The position numbers and the translations under genes were made by a program. Of a stretch of 64,000 nt of DNA, positions 32,563 to 43,659 are shown piece by piece. The stretch's first letter is position 1. Each line of letters begins with the position of its first letter. Below the pieces are notes generated by a model. The model made no database searches. It saw only the letters and a program-made list of their open reading frames with translations, and was not told the origin of the DNA. Origin of the DNA: Begonia masoniana. Its lineage: Eukaryota; Streptophyta; Magnoliopsida; Cucurbitales; Begoniaceae. Location of the stretch: contig CM039516.1 in assembly GCA_022432975.1 (NCBI GenBank), forward strand, positions 34,745,157 through 34,809,156. Direction: 5' to 3'.

Positions 32563-34040
32563 GCCAGATCACCAAGCCATTAAGTAACCTATTGGAAAAG
32601 GATGTGGAGTTTAAGTTTGACACTGACTGTTTAAATGCATTTAATTTATTGAAAGCAAAGCTCACTTCAACACCCATTGTAGTAGCACAAGACTGGAACC
32701 ATCCATTCGAAATTATGAGTGATGCTAGTGATTTTGCAATTGGAGCAGTGTTAGGGCAACGCAAAGATAAGACCTTCTGCACTATCTATTATGCGAGTCG
32801 AGTCCTCAATGAAGCTCAGTTGAATTATGCTACAACAGAAAAAGAACTATTTGCAGTGGTATTCGCCTTCGACAAATTTCGTCCTTATCTTATCGGCAAT
32901 AAGGTAATCATTTTTAATGATCATTCAGACATTAAATACCTTATGGTTAAAAAAGATGCAAAACCATGCCTCATTCGTTGGGTTTTACTACTCCATGAGT
33001 TTGATCTGGAAATTAGAGATAAAAAAGGCACAAAAAATGTAGTGGCAAATCACCTGTCCAGACTACAACCTCAAGAACATGTGAAAGAGGATGAAGTACC
33101 AATTGTTGATACCTTTCCAGATGAACAACTTTTTAGCGTCAGCACTACACCATGATATGCAGATATTGTCAATTTTCTTGCTAGCAGTGTTCTACCCATA
33201 GCGCCTTCAGCTTATAAAAGAAAGAAATTTTTTGCTGATGTTAAAAGATATTATTGGGATGATCCCTTTCTCTACAAGCACTGTGCGGATCAGGTAATAA
33301 GGCGGTGTATTCCGGAAGATGAGATGGAAAATATATTAAAGCATTGTCATTCCCTAGAATGTGGGGGCCATTTTGGTGGCAAGAGAACGGCTGCAAAGGT
33401 ATTACAATGTAGTTTTTTTTTGCCTACCCTTTTCAAAGACGCTCATTTATTTGCTATGTCATGTGACCACTGCCAACGTACCGACAATATTTCACGCTGG
33501 GATGAGATGTCATTGACCAATATTCTGGAAATAGAATTATTTGATGTTTGAGGGATCGATTTCATGGGTCCCTTTCCTACTTCTTTCAATCATAAATATA
33601 TTCTCTTGGTAGTCAATTATGTGTCAAAATGGGTGGAGGCATCTGCTACCCCAACCAATGACGGTAAAGTGGTGCTCAATTTTCTTCGTAAAAATATTTT
33701 CATACGATTCGGTACTCCACGGGCTATTATCAGTGATGAAGGTACGCATTTTTGTAATAAGCAATTTGAAGCCTTATTGTTGAAATATGGTGTAAAGCAT
33801 CACAAGGCTCTTGGGTATCATCCACAATCTAATGGTCAAATCGAGGTTTCGAATAGAGAGATCAAGCAAATTCTTGAAAAGACGGTAAGCTCATCTCGCA
33901 AAGATTGGTCCCGTAAGCTAGATGACACTCTTTGGGTATATCGAACAGCATTCAAAACACCATTAGGAATGTCACCATACCGTTTGTTTTTTGGTAAAGC
34001 ATGCCATCTTCCAGTGAAATTAGAGCATCGAACTTTATGA
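32520..34040 (+). pseudogene. pol: Athila RNase H and integrase, with stops
   Basis: One frame runs from about 32520 to 34040. RNase [32 protein letters not shown], then NDHSDIKYL (32592-33060). Integrase: zinc-binding H..H..C..C (HCHSLECGGHFG, then SCDHCQRTD), catalytic region GIDFMGPF near 33560, IISDEGTHF near 33735 and [13 protein letters not shown] near 33835. TGA stops at about 33153 and 33552 sit where Trp is expected. The frame ends at 34038; a frame change leads to the C-terminal part. Confidence 0.88.
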
Positions 34041-34056
34041 GCCATTAAAAATAAAT

Positions 34057-34431
34057 ATGGAGTCACAAGCCGCTGGCGAAGCGAGAATATTACAGTTAAA
34101 CGAGCTTGATGAATTTCGAAGAGAAGCGTATGATAATTCCAGAATTTATAAAGAAAAGACAAAGGCGTGGCATGATAAACATATTGTACCAAAAGAATTT
34201 GCACCAGGCCAGCAAGTCTTATTATTTAATTCTCGCCTTCGGTTATTCCCTGGAAAACTCAAATCACGATGGTCAAGACCGTTCACAGTAGTTCAAGTGT
34301 TTCCTCATGGCGCCGTTGAAATTCAACGTGAAGATCAATCTACTTTCAAGATTCACGGTCAAAGATTGAAATGGTATTGGGGCAGTACATTTGACAGTGC
34401 AAAGTCCGTTCTCCTTCTAAACAAAATGTGA
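34057..34431 (+). pseudogene. pol: Athila integrase C-terminal part
   Basis: Continues integrase in a new frame: [24 protein letters not shown], then [16 protein letters not shown], a GPY/F-type region before the stop. Just downstream, CTTGGTGGGAGGTAACCCA (from about 34471) is a motif that commonly follows pol in Athila elements. Confidence 0.8.
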
Positions 34432-35481
34432 AGCAGCACAACGTCAAACTGATGACGTTAAAACTCGCACTTGGTGGGAGGTAACCCATTTATCATTTAT
34501 TTTGTTTATTTTATTTTTTTATTTTTATTTTTATTGTTTTCGTTTTCAGTTCTAATTTAGTGATTTCATTTTGATATGATTAGTTTTATTATTACGTTGG
34601 TAGTTTAATAGTTTTCAGTGTTTTACGTTAAGTTAAAAAAAAAAATCGACCTTCCTTGCACCGAAGAAGTCGTCGATCGATCGACTTATTCTGCGATCGA
34701 TCGGCGACTTACATTATTTTTGGAACGACAATTTTGTTTAAACCTGAGAAGTTGCCGATTGATCGGCTCATTTGGTGATCGATCGGCGACTCACACTATT
34801 TTTTCTGGAACAGAAAAGCAGCCGATTGATCGGCTAAATGTGGTGATCGATCAGCGCAGCACAACTATTTTGCTTCAAAAACAGAGAAGTCGCCGATCGA
34901 TCGGCCAAATGTGGCGATCTATCGGGGCTTCTGATTTTTTTATTTTTATACCAGGTGATCGATCGCGTCTCTCACTGAAAACCGTTCCCTTTTCTCCCTT
35001 TCTCAGCTGCGATTGATCGGCACCCGCATACCTCATTTTCTATCGCCTTCTTCAGCGACACAACACCGAGCTCTCCCACGCCAAAAGGTAAACCTCTCAT
35101 ACTGAGCTATTTTTCTTTCTCGCACTTAGGTATTTTCTCCTTTTCGAACTTTCCCTTCAATGCTCTAGTGTTGGTTATACTTTGCAAATTTGTTTAGCAT
35201 ATGTTCACTCTCTTCATGCTGTGATCGTTAAGTGAACCATTGAATGTTAATTTGAGGGTGGTTAGGGTTATAGTCCAGTGTGGTTCACCATTTGTTATGC
35301 ACGCCCACCATGTGTTTGATTAATTGTCTGAGTCAAGTGGAACTTCCAATTATGCATTGTGTTTACTCCCAATTTCTTACTTGCTTCTCTCATGTGCTTA
35401 ACTGTCATGCGTGTGTATGTTGGGTTGGATGTGTTTGCTTTGTGTGTGCAGTAACAGGTCTCTACATCATGTGAATTTTCC
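34432..35481 (+). other. Athila pol-env spacer with a possible intron
   Basis: Non-coding. It contains the palindrome cassette 34668-35015. CCAAAAG|GTAAAC at 35088 is a fair donor, and a T/G-rich tract ending TGTGTGTGCAG at 35451 is a fair acceptor. The acceptor lies 31 bases before the first ATG (35482) of the env-like gene. Splicing would suit a third gene far from the RNA start, but this is inferred. Confidence 0.5.
34668..35015. repeat. GCCGATCGATCGGC palindrome cassette between pol and env
   Basis: Four paired palindrome units plus one partial unit, of the type GCCGATTGATCGGC, eight bases, GTGATCGATCGGC. At least one spacer (AAATGTGG) is identical to the LTR cassette at 6448-6690 and 47183-47450, so the blocks are homologous and not just similar in composition. 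Confidence 0.88.
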
Positions 35482-36459
35482 ATGATGTCGCCAAACGATC
35501 GCGAGCCAAGACCAGCTTAGTATCATTCAGCCCCATCCAACACTCCTTCCTCAGTCCCTCAGCGGCCAACTATTTTAAGGATTTTATGACCAAGGACAAG
35601 GCCATTATTTGTGAAATTCAATTCCAGCCTGCAGTGACTGATAGTGCCATTTTGCCCATGCTTCGACAACGACGATGGGAGTCTATTGCAGTGCTCAGTT
35701 GTGATGCGAACGTGACTGTCGTTCGCGAATTTTATGCAAACCTCTGGGCTGCCAATAATGATGGGCCTGTCAAAGTTAGGAACAAATTCATCGACTTCTC
35801 TGCTGCAGCTATCAACACCCACCTCGGCCTCGACAATTTAGTGGTTAACGAATATCAAACCATGATGGATGCCGGGCCGGATTACAACATGATTTTAGGA
35901 GAGATGAGCCACCGGCAACACCGCACAACCATTACACCTCATCTCGAGCTGCCTCAATCGCTATGCTCAAGCATGGTGCAAATTTATTCGAGGTAATTTG
36001 ATGCCCACATCTCAGAAATCTGAGTTGACCAAGGAGCAGGCGGTGTTGCTCTACTGCATTCTCACAGGGCACTCTATAAATGTCGGACAGATTATCCACC
36101 AGAACATTCTCACCTATCGGCAAGGGTCCACTACTGGTCACATCCATCCAGTGCTGATCACCCACCTATGTGCTGCCGCTAATGTCCCTATGAGCTTCAC
36201 AGATGAGCCATAGATCCAGCATAGGGTGTACAACTCGCCAAATATTGATAGAATAGCGAATTGGCCCTATGAGACAGCCAGAGAAAATGGATTAGGATTT
36301 GATGAACGTGATATCAATGCGCAAATTCCTCCTCAGCCAGTGCCTCTCCCTCGCGTACGACATATTCATAATTCTCGATGCTTCACATCTGAACAAGCTG
36401 CTTTGGCACATGAACGACACGCTCACGGAGAAGCTCGCCTTAAGCAGCATTATGAAAGT
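35482..36459 (+). pseudogene. Athila env-like (Transposase_32-like) gene, first part
   Basis: Two ATGs (35482, 35485) are followed by a stop after about 12 codons. The main frames are 35586-35996 (a WESIAVLSCD block, VVREFYANLW, FIDFSAAAINTHLGL) and, after a frameshift before about 35945, 35998-36459 (KSELTKEQAVLLYCILTG, IHPVLITHLC, ARENGLGFDE). The FYANL and INTHLGL layout matches the plant transposon-protein/Athila ORF family, also seen at 1452-2377. The frame is cut at 36459 by the CRM-like element and resumes in the same phase at 45110. Its function is unknown; 'env-like' refers only to its position. Confidence 0.7.
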
Positions 36460-37905
36460 TGACACGGGATCCCTTAGAAAAGGGTCTGTGTACAACCCAA
36501 AAAAGATAAGAAATGTGCTTGGTGATGAGTGTTGTGTAAAACTTAAATAAAGAGAAGAAAATGATGAAAATAAAATGCAATAAAATAAAATGGAGGAAGA
36601 TTATGCAATGGCCGAATATTACATGCTAAATGATGGTATGAAATATGAAGAAAAATAAAAGAAAAGGGGATGAAAAGAAGATGTTATGCCGAGATGAAGA
36701 ATGTGCTAAAAGATGAAGAAAATGGCATTAAAATAAAGTGAATGTGTGTGATGTAGTGTGGCTGAAATTAAGAGTGAGTGTTGTGTGCAAAAGTGATGGA
36801 AAAGAAAGTTGTGGAAATACCTTTGGCGGTCCTGAGGAGCTATCTCACGTTTGAGCTCTCGGCAGCACGTTTTCCCGGAGGAAAACGACCACCTAGGGCC
36901 AGGATTTTCGTCCTCAATTCCAACTCTCAAGGGAGAAGGCGAGGGAATGAATAAGAATTAACTTAGCAATCCAAGCTAAGTTAATAATGGAGGGCTACTC
37001 CACTTGGCTCAAAGAACCAAGGAAAACACCAAAGGAAATACCTTGGATATTAGGGAAATAATAGTGTATTGATTTGGGCAAAAATTGGAATACATTCACC
37101 AATGCCATGTATTTATAGAGTCCTAAGGTGGATTAGGGTTTGGCAAGATTTAATGAGAACCATTGGATCAAAGAAATGATCAATGGCTAAGGTTGAAGGG
37201 CTGGTGCGCGCGGATCAACGGTGGAGGGCAAACTAGGCGCGCGCTGATCGACAGCCCACGTGAAGCAACGCGCGCGTGCCCGGATGCTGCTGCCCGCGCC
37301 CAGTTGGCCCGCTCGCTGCCCGCGCCAGATGGCTTTGAGGCGCGCTCCAGCGCGCGCAAATCTGACGTCTCTCCTTAAGCCCGCGCCAAATGTCATCAAA
37401 GGTTGAGATTTTTGCCAAGTCATCAATCTAAGTCTCCACCCACATGTGTACCTGCATTTCCTTACCTTTTATTGTGTGCTCTTCCTTGGGCCAAGTCCTC
37501 CTTTGGGCTCCATTTGTTGTAGGCATTTTCCTTGAATATTTGAGTAGAATTTCTTCAACCCAAATCCACCACCATATATCTAGTCCTAACCACACAATCT
37601 AATGCATGAAATGCAATTATAAAAATTCATACAATAAAGGCGAATGTATGCCAAATAAGTTTGAAAAATAAAATTACACGTTTAAGGGCCCGGGAAGACA
37701 AATTCCCATAGGGCTGCCAGAAAGCTCCGTGTGAATGCTCCAATGAATGACATGACAAGGTTTCTCCACATCCTCCGAAGTCGGCTCCCAAGTGAAGTCA
37801 ATGATGGGATCAAAACCTGCAAAAAGAGACAATTCATTAGAACATTGAGTGATTAAATTTTGCGCCCGAGTTTGTGATCTTGTGACGGGCCTCTGAGGCA
37901 TGTCA
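36460..37905 (-). repeat. 3' LTR of the CRM-like element
   Basis: 1446 bases, minus-strand TGACATGCC to CGTGTCA. It has a GCGCGC-rich cassette at 37203-37375. The first part (37905-37674 on minus) encodes the polyprotein tail. Confidence 0.93.
37203..37375. repeat. GCGCGC-rich cassette, CRM-like LTR
   Basis: GC-rich block with repeated GCGCGC and GCCCGCGCC units, flanked by AT-rich LTR. The 5' LTR counterpart is 44402-44580. Confidence 0.8.
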
Positions 37906-38129
37906 TCCCCTCAGGGTGGCTGAGGATTTGACCTCAAATCCGTTAGCTCAGCCTCCTCTTCATGTCTCAATTTTCCAATATAAGGGGACAAATCTTGCAC
38001 ATTGAAGGTGGATGACACTCCATAATCGCCAGGTAACTCCAATTTGTAAGCATTGTTATTTATGCGTTCCAAAATTCTAAAGGGGCCCTCAGCTCTAGGC
38101 AACAGTTTGGAGCGTCTTTTGGCGGGAAA
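37674..38129 (-). pseudogene. pol: CRM-like integrase C-terminus and LTR-encoded tail
   Basis: On the minus strand: after a TGA near 38127 (where Arg is expected) the frame reads [20 protein letters not shown], then [13 protein letters not shown], a GPF-type module and link region. A TGA at 37911 follows NPQPP. The same frame then continues into the 3' LTR as MPQRPVTRSQTRAQNLIT and about 60 more residues to a stop at 37674. A tail that crosses the LTR boundary and carries a PVTRS motif resembles the CR motif of centromeric retrotransposons. Confidence 0.72.
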
Positions 38130-39202
38130 TCATTCTTTTCTGAGGTGTAACCACACCAAATCTCCAGCATTAAAAATTACCTCTTTTCGTCCCTTATTTG
38201 CGTGCTTAGCATAATTGGCGTTATTTTTCTCTATTGTTTGGCAAACTTTTTCATACAACTTCTTCATTTGCTCTACTTTATTAGCTCCCAAAGGGTTTAT
38301 TTGGTCCTGGGTTGGAATAGGAATAAGTGTCAAGGGTGTGTTCGGATTAAATCCATAGACTACCTCAAAGGGCGTTTGCTGGGTGGTGGATTGAAGGCTT
38401 CGGCTGTAACCGAATTCAACTTGGGGTAGTACTATGTCCCAATTGGTTAGATTCTTACCTATGACACTTCGGAGAAGGGTTCCCAAGGTCCTATTGACGA
38501 CTTCCGTTTGGCCGTCCGTTTGGGGATGGAAAGATGTACTAAAACATAGCGTAGTCCCCAATTTCTTCCATAGGGTTTTCCAAAAAGTGCTCAAAACTTG
38601 GTATCGCGATCGGATACGATAGATTGAGGCACTCCATGGAGTCGAACTATTTCCTTGAATAATAGGTCGGCTATAGCAGCAGAGTCGTCGGTTTTGTTGC
38701 AGGCGATAAAATGCGCCATTTTGGAGAATCTATCTACGACCACTAAAATGGAATCCTTATTGCGTCCCGTCCGTGGTAACCCCAAAATAAAATCCATACT
38801 GATTTCTACCCAAGGGTGCGTAGGAACAGGTAAAGGCAGGTAAAGTCCTTGGGGTAGAACTTTGCTTTTGGCCCTTTTACAAACAATGCACCTCTCAATA
38901 TAGTGGTGTACGTCTTTCATCATGTGAGGCCAATAAAATCTCTCCTTTAATAGTTCTAGGGTTTTCTTCTCTCCAAAATATCCAGACAATCCTCCTCCAT
39001 GAGCTTCTTTAAGAAGGCATTGTCTTAAACTGCAATTAGGAATACACAATTTTCCATTCTTTTGTAAAAATCCATCTACAAGACTATATCCTCCTTCAGC
39101 CTTATTTTGACAATCTTGATAAGGCATCCCAAAATCTTTATCGGATTTATATAAAGTCTTGATCCATTCAAACCCGAAAAATCTAACGCTTAATTCCGTC
39201 AA
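38130..39202 (-). pseudogene. pol: CRM-like integrase, frameshifted
   Basis: Two frames meet near 38594. The upstream one (39202-38591) has [12 protein letters not shown], where the second zinc-binding His is Tyr. It continues with [23 protein letters not shown] and IVSDRDTKF. The downstream one (38594-38130) has STSFHPQTDGQTEVVNRTL with the catalytic Glu, then VEFGYSRSLQSTTQQTPFEV. The catalytic acidic residues are present, but the frame break and the lost zinc ligand would inactivate it. Confidence 0.85.
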
Positions 39203-40449
39203 GAGGATACATCTATGAGATAGAGCATCGGCAACGGTATTATCAGACCCTTTTTAATATTTTAAAATGTAAGGGAATCTTTCCAAGAATTTCACCCATT
39301 TTGCGTGTCTCTTGTTGAGTTTGTGTTGGCTCTTAATATGCTTAAGGGATTGATGGTCGGAATAAATCACAAACTCTTTCGAAAGAAGGTAGTGTTGCCA
39401 ATGTTCTATAGCTCTAATCACAGCATAGAACTCCTTGTCCTAGGTTGAATAGTTCAAAGCAGCTCCTTTCAATTTTTCACTAACATAAGCAAGAGGCTTG
39501 TCATCTTGCATCAATACAGCTCCAATGCCAATTCCGGAGGCATCACTCTTGATCTCAAAAACCTTATTGAAATCGGGAAGTGCCAAAACTGGAGATTGAC
39601 AAAGTTTTTCTTTAATTAGGTCGAAGCTACTTTGACATGCCGATGTCCAATTAAAGTCTACTCCTTTCTTGGTAAGATCCATAATAGGAGCGACTAATGA
39701 ACTGAAGTTTTTAATGAACTTCCTATAAAAAGAGGATAGTCCGTGAAAACTACGGACATCAGTGATACTATTAGGAGTGGGCCACTCCTTGATGGCTTTA
39801 ACCTTATCTTCATCCACTTCCAAGCCATCTTTAGAAATTATGAAGCCCAAAAAGTAAACATTTTCTTGTCCAAAGGAGCATTTACCCAAATTCCCAAACA
39901 ATTTAGCTCGACGGAGAGTTTGAAAAAGTATCCCGAGATGGTTGACATGTTGTGGAAGGTCAGGGCTATACACCAAGATGTCATCGAAGTATACGACAAC
40001 AAACTTTTCAAGAAGATCCTTAAGAACATGGTGCATTAACCTCATGAAAGTGCTCGGGGCATTGGTAAGACCGAATGGCATAACCATCCACTCAAAGAAT
40101 CCGTATTTTGTTTTGAAAGCGGTTTTCCATTCATCACCTTCTTTCATCCGTATTTGGTGATATCTGCTTTTCAAGTCTACTTTAGAGAAAATTGCTGCTC
40201 CGCTCAATTCGTCCAACATGTCTTCGAGTCGAGGGATAAGATACCTATATTTAATGGTAATTTGGTTGATAGCTCGACTATCAACACACATTCGCATAGA
40301 GCCATCCTTTTTTGGTACCAACAAAGTAGGTACAGCGCATAGGCTCATCGACTCTCTTATGTACCCTCTCCCCAATAACTCTTGGACTTGATCTTGCAAT
40401 TCCTTTGCTTCTTCAGGCCTCATCCTATAAGCCGGTCGATTTGGTACAT
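39203..40449 (-). pseudogene. pol: CRM-like reverse transcriptase-RNase H, broken
   Basis: The frame 40423-39440 (minus) holds reverse transcriptase: [46 protein letters not shown], catalytic [11 protein letters not shown], then [13 protein letters not shown]. RNase H starts [20 protein letters not shown] near 39438 interrupts RNase H after ALNYST; the frame then continues ([24 protein letters not shown]) with a TAA near 39255 before [13 protein letters not shown] frameshift near 40450 separates it from gag-protease. Confidence 0.87.
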
Positions 40450-42480
40450 AGCTCCAGGTTGGAGGTCAATTTGATGTTCTATTCCTCTAATCGGTGGTAA
40501 TCCGGGTGGTAGTCCTTCAAGAAAAACATCTTGATAAGTCTTAAGCATGTTTTGGACCGGTAAGGGTATATCTCCAAGCTCCATAATACGGTCCCTAAAT
40601 AAAACTAGAATCACAGTCTTTCCTTTTGTCACTGCAGCTCTTAATCGCTTTTTGGTCAAGAAAAGATTTTCCTTAATATTTTCTTCCTTCATAACCGCAT
40701 TGTCATGGGCAATTTGCTCAGGGGTCATGGGAAGTAACTTGATATTTCTACCGCCAAATTTCAAACTGTAATTGTTGAGGAATCCGTCATGTTGCACCCT
40801 ACGGTCATAAAGCCATGGTCTACCAAGCAAAAGATGACTCGCATTCATAGGTACGAAATCGCAAAGAACCGCGTCCTTATACTTGCCAATAATGAAATTA
40901 ACGGTTACTTGCTTCGTCACCTTGATGTCATCCCTATCGTCCAACCATCTTAACTTATATGGCTTAGGGTGGCTAGTCGTCTTCAATCCAAGCTTTTTCA
41001 CCATATCTTGGGAAGCCACGTTGACGCAACTTCCACTATCAATAATCATGGAACAAACTTTGTCCTTGACTGCACATCTACTTTGAAAAATATTTTCCCG
41101 TTGCCAGTCTTCTTTTACGTTCTTAGAAACAAGGGTCCTACGAACGACCATTAAAAGTGGTCCATCTTGAGCAGCACATTCATCCGACTCGTGCTCACTC
41201 TCATCCTCTACCTCTTCTTCTTCTTCCTTTTCAAGGTATTGACCCTCATCATTTTCACTCTCCCATTCTCCGGTCGAATCCTTAATAACCATCACTCGAC
41301 GGTTAGAACATTCATTTGCATAATGTCCCTTGCCTAAACACTTGTAGCATTGGACATCACGAGCTCTCTGTCCTTTAGACGTGTTCACTTGATTTTTATC
41401 CTTTGGAGGGGGTTTGTTTTGGTTGAAGGGTGTTTTGGGTGGCCAATTACGGTTAACTGGCTTTTTCTCTTTGTTCTTCCATGGAGGTTTGGAGTTGTCT
41501 TGATCTAGGTGCCTAGGTGGAAATTTAGTTGGAAAGTTAGTCTTGCGTTTTCGCTTGAGTTGTCTTTCCACCGTGAGGGCAAGTTGTATGACCATGTCCA
41601 TGGCCTCCAATTGTTGAACTTCAACCGCGTCGCCAATATCACGGTTCAAACCTCGGATGAATCTTGCGATGAGTTGTTCTTCAGGCTCATCAATAGCGCA
41701 TCGCATATTGAGAGTCTCAAATTTCGTGTGGTACTCATCGACCGAGAGAGAATTTTGCTTAAGGTTGTGAAGTTGATGGAAGAGTTCGTGTTTGTAATGT
41801 CGGGGAACGAACCTCTTATGCATTATGTCTTTCATGGAGTTCCAGGTTGAGACGGGGTATCCTAATGCTCGCATTCTTTGGTTTTTAAGGTTGGACCACC
41901 ACAGTGCTGCGTGGCCCGTTAGTTCGAGAGAGGCTAATTGGATCTTTACTCGATCGGAGTAATCATGGCACTCGAAAACTCTCTCTACCTTATCAATCCA
42001 ATCAAGATATGTGTGTCCGTCACATGTTCTATTGAAAGGGGGAATGGACATCTTAACATTACGGAGGTTGTCGTTGTCCCTACGATGATTTGGTCGGTAC
42101 TCTTCATCATCTTCCGTCCAATTCTCATCCTCCGAATTAACATAACGTGGTCTCCTTCTTTGGGGATCAACCCATTCCTCTTCCTCTACGGGTGATTGAT
42201 AAGGTGCTCTACGCCTAGGGCGTTCGGGGATAATCCTAGAAGAGGTCTCTTGAGATGGAACACGTTCATGGGGTTCTCTACGGGGAGGATTTGTGATAAG
42301 TGATTGGACTTGTTGGGCAAGGTTGTTAACTAGGCTTGTTAGGGCATCGATTTGTCCTTGCATGCCTCCTTGTGCGCTAGTTTCACCTTCGTGTCGTGTG
42401 TTTTCGAGTGGGGGAGTATCCGTAACCCGATTTGATTCAAGGTGCGGTGGATCACAAGTGAATCCACTTCGATTAGTCAT
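40420..42480 (-). CDS. gag-pro: Gag-protease of the CRM-like element
   Basis: An open frame of 686 codons on the minus strand. The start is the first ATG of the long frame. Residues 1-150 are low-complexity and charged. The capsid-like region is about 155-290 ([44 protein letters not shown]). One CCHC zinc knuckle, [14 protein letters not shown], lies near residues 375-390, followed by an acidic stretch. The protease site is [12 protein letters not shown], and [17 protein letters not shown] is the second protease landmark; both are typical of CRM/Reina-type chromoviruses. The last dozen residues are out of frame relative to reverse transcriptase because of the frameshift near 40450. The protein may still be expressible if the LTR promoter is active, which is inferred. 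Confidence 0.85.
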   Translation of the reverse strand: MTNRSGFTCDPPHLESNRVTDTPPLENTRHEGETSAQGGMQGQIDALTSLVNNLAQQVQSLITNPPRREPHERVPSQETSSRIIPERPRRRAPYQSPVEEEEWVDPQRRRPRYVNSEDENWTEDDEEYRPNHRRDNDNLRNVKMSIPPFNRTCDGHTYLDWIDKVERVFECHDYSDRVKIQLASLELTGHAALWWSNLKNQRMRALGYPVSTWNSMKDIMHKRFVPRHYKHELFHQLHNLKQNSLSVDEYHTKFETLNMRCAIDEPEEQLIARFIRGLNRDIGDAVEVQQLEAMDMVIQLALTVERQLKRKRKTNFPTKFPPRHLDQDNSKPPWKNKEKKPVNRNWPPKTPFNQNKPPPKDKNQVNTSKGQRARDVQCYKCLGKGHYANECSNRRVMVIKDSTGEWESENDEGQYLEKEEEEEVEDESEHESDECAAQDGPLLMVVRRTLVSKNVKEDWQRENIFQSRCAVKDKVCSMIIDSGSCVNVASQDMVKKLGLKTTSHPKPYKLRWLDDRDDIKVTKQVTVNFIIGKYKDAVLCDFVPMNASHLLLGRPWLYDRRVQHDGFLNNYSLKFGGRNIKLLPMTPEQIAHDNAVMKEENIKENLFLTKKRLRAAVTKGKTVILVLFRDRIMELGDIPLPVQNMLKTYQDVFLEGLPPGLPPIRGIEHQIDLQPGAMYQIDRLIG

Positions 42481-43644
42481 AGTTAAGTGTTTTAATTAAA
42501 TTTAAATTCTTGTCTAAGTTAATTCTTCCTAAATTAGTGAGATGTTTATCTTCTTAATGTCTTAGGGAATTTTAGGCACTAAGGCATAATCTTAGCTAAG
42601 ACAAAAGAAAAATGGGAAACATGCTCAAATAGGTCATCAACTTAACAATTTTAATTAACACTTAGCAATTTAACTAAAGAAATGAATATTTACTAATCAC
42701 CACAACTTTTCAATAAAATTTAACCAAGTTATCAACTTTTACCTAAGTTCACTTAGAGTAATATTAATAATAACTAATTAACTATAAAAACAGCAAGTAA
42801 TAAAATTTAGAACACCAATTAAATCAAGATAACATGCTGAAATTTTAATTCAAACATAGCAGAATTTTCATGTAGTGTTTAGCTCAATTTTGTTAATTTA
42901 AATCATACTTTTGCTAAATTCTTATAAACCAATTTCGTGCATTCAATTAACAGCATATAATAGGTGAGTTTATAAGCTAAAACAAGAGTAACATTCAGCA
43001 AATTAATAGGCAAATTTTGAACTTAACACAAAGATGCAAAAATCGAAGAAATAAGTCAATAATAATCCGATTTCGTTAATAATAGATCTAAACCGATTTT
43101 AGGCACCAAAATTTTCCAGAAAATTAATATAGTGAATGAACAATATCTAAGCGCTAAAACAAGGCTCAAATGATAACAAGAGAAGCTAAATAACTCAAGC
43201 CAATAATATACCAAAAAACGTGAAGAAGAAGTGAAAACCGTGAAGCCAATTTGTAGTTTCAATTAAGGCCGAATTTCATGCTTCTTTTCTTCCATATTTT
43301 AAGCAAACTTTTGGTTTAGATTTAAATGAAAATATTGACTTTAAAAAAAAACACAGCAAACTAAATGAAAACCGAGGCTAAGAACTATCAAATGCCGAGG
43401 TAAAAAGATGAGTAAAACCGAGCTAATCAAAAGGAAGAAATCCGAGTGAAAAAAGAGCTATACCTTGGCCGATTTTTCCCATAAGTGCATACCACATTTT
43501 CCACAATATATGATAAGGTTAGCACAAAGTTAGCACAAATAGAGAAACGAAAATAATGCAAAAACGAAACGAGCCGCTATCCCGGTTTTGTGTCGATTTT
43601 TGACTAATGTCATGGCAACTAAAACGCATCGTGGGAAGCCTTTT
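42481..43644 (-). other. Long AT-rich leader of the CRM-like element
   Basis: About 1.16 kb between the primer site and gag, with no gene. It is A/T-rich with many short ORF fragments. Long leaders are not unusual for some chromoviruses. Confidence 0.6.
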
Positions 43645-43657
43645 GGCTCTAATACCA
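43645..43657 (-). promoter_or_regulatory. Primer-binding site of the CRM-like element
   Basis: Minus-strand TGGTATTAGAGCC, two bases from the 5' LTR. It differs from TGGTATCAGAGCC by one C-to-T change. Confidence 0.85.
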
Positions 43658-43659
43658 CT

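Noticed and set aside
34668..35015. A separate LTR or solo element between Athila pol and env
   Set aside because: Only the palindrome units are shared with the LTR; LTR ends and a target duplication are absent.
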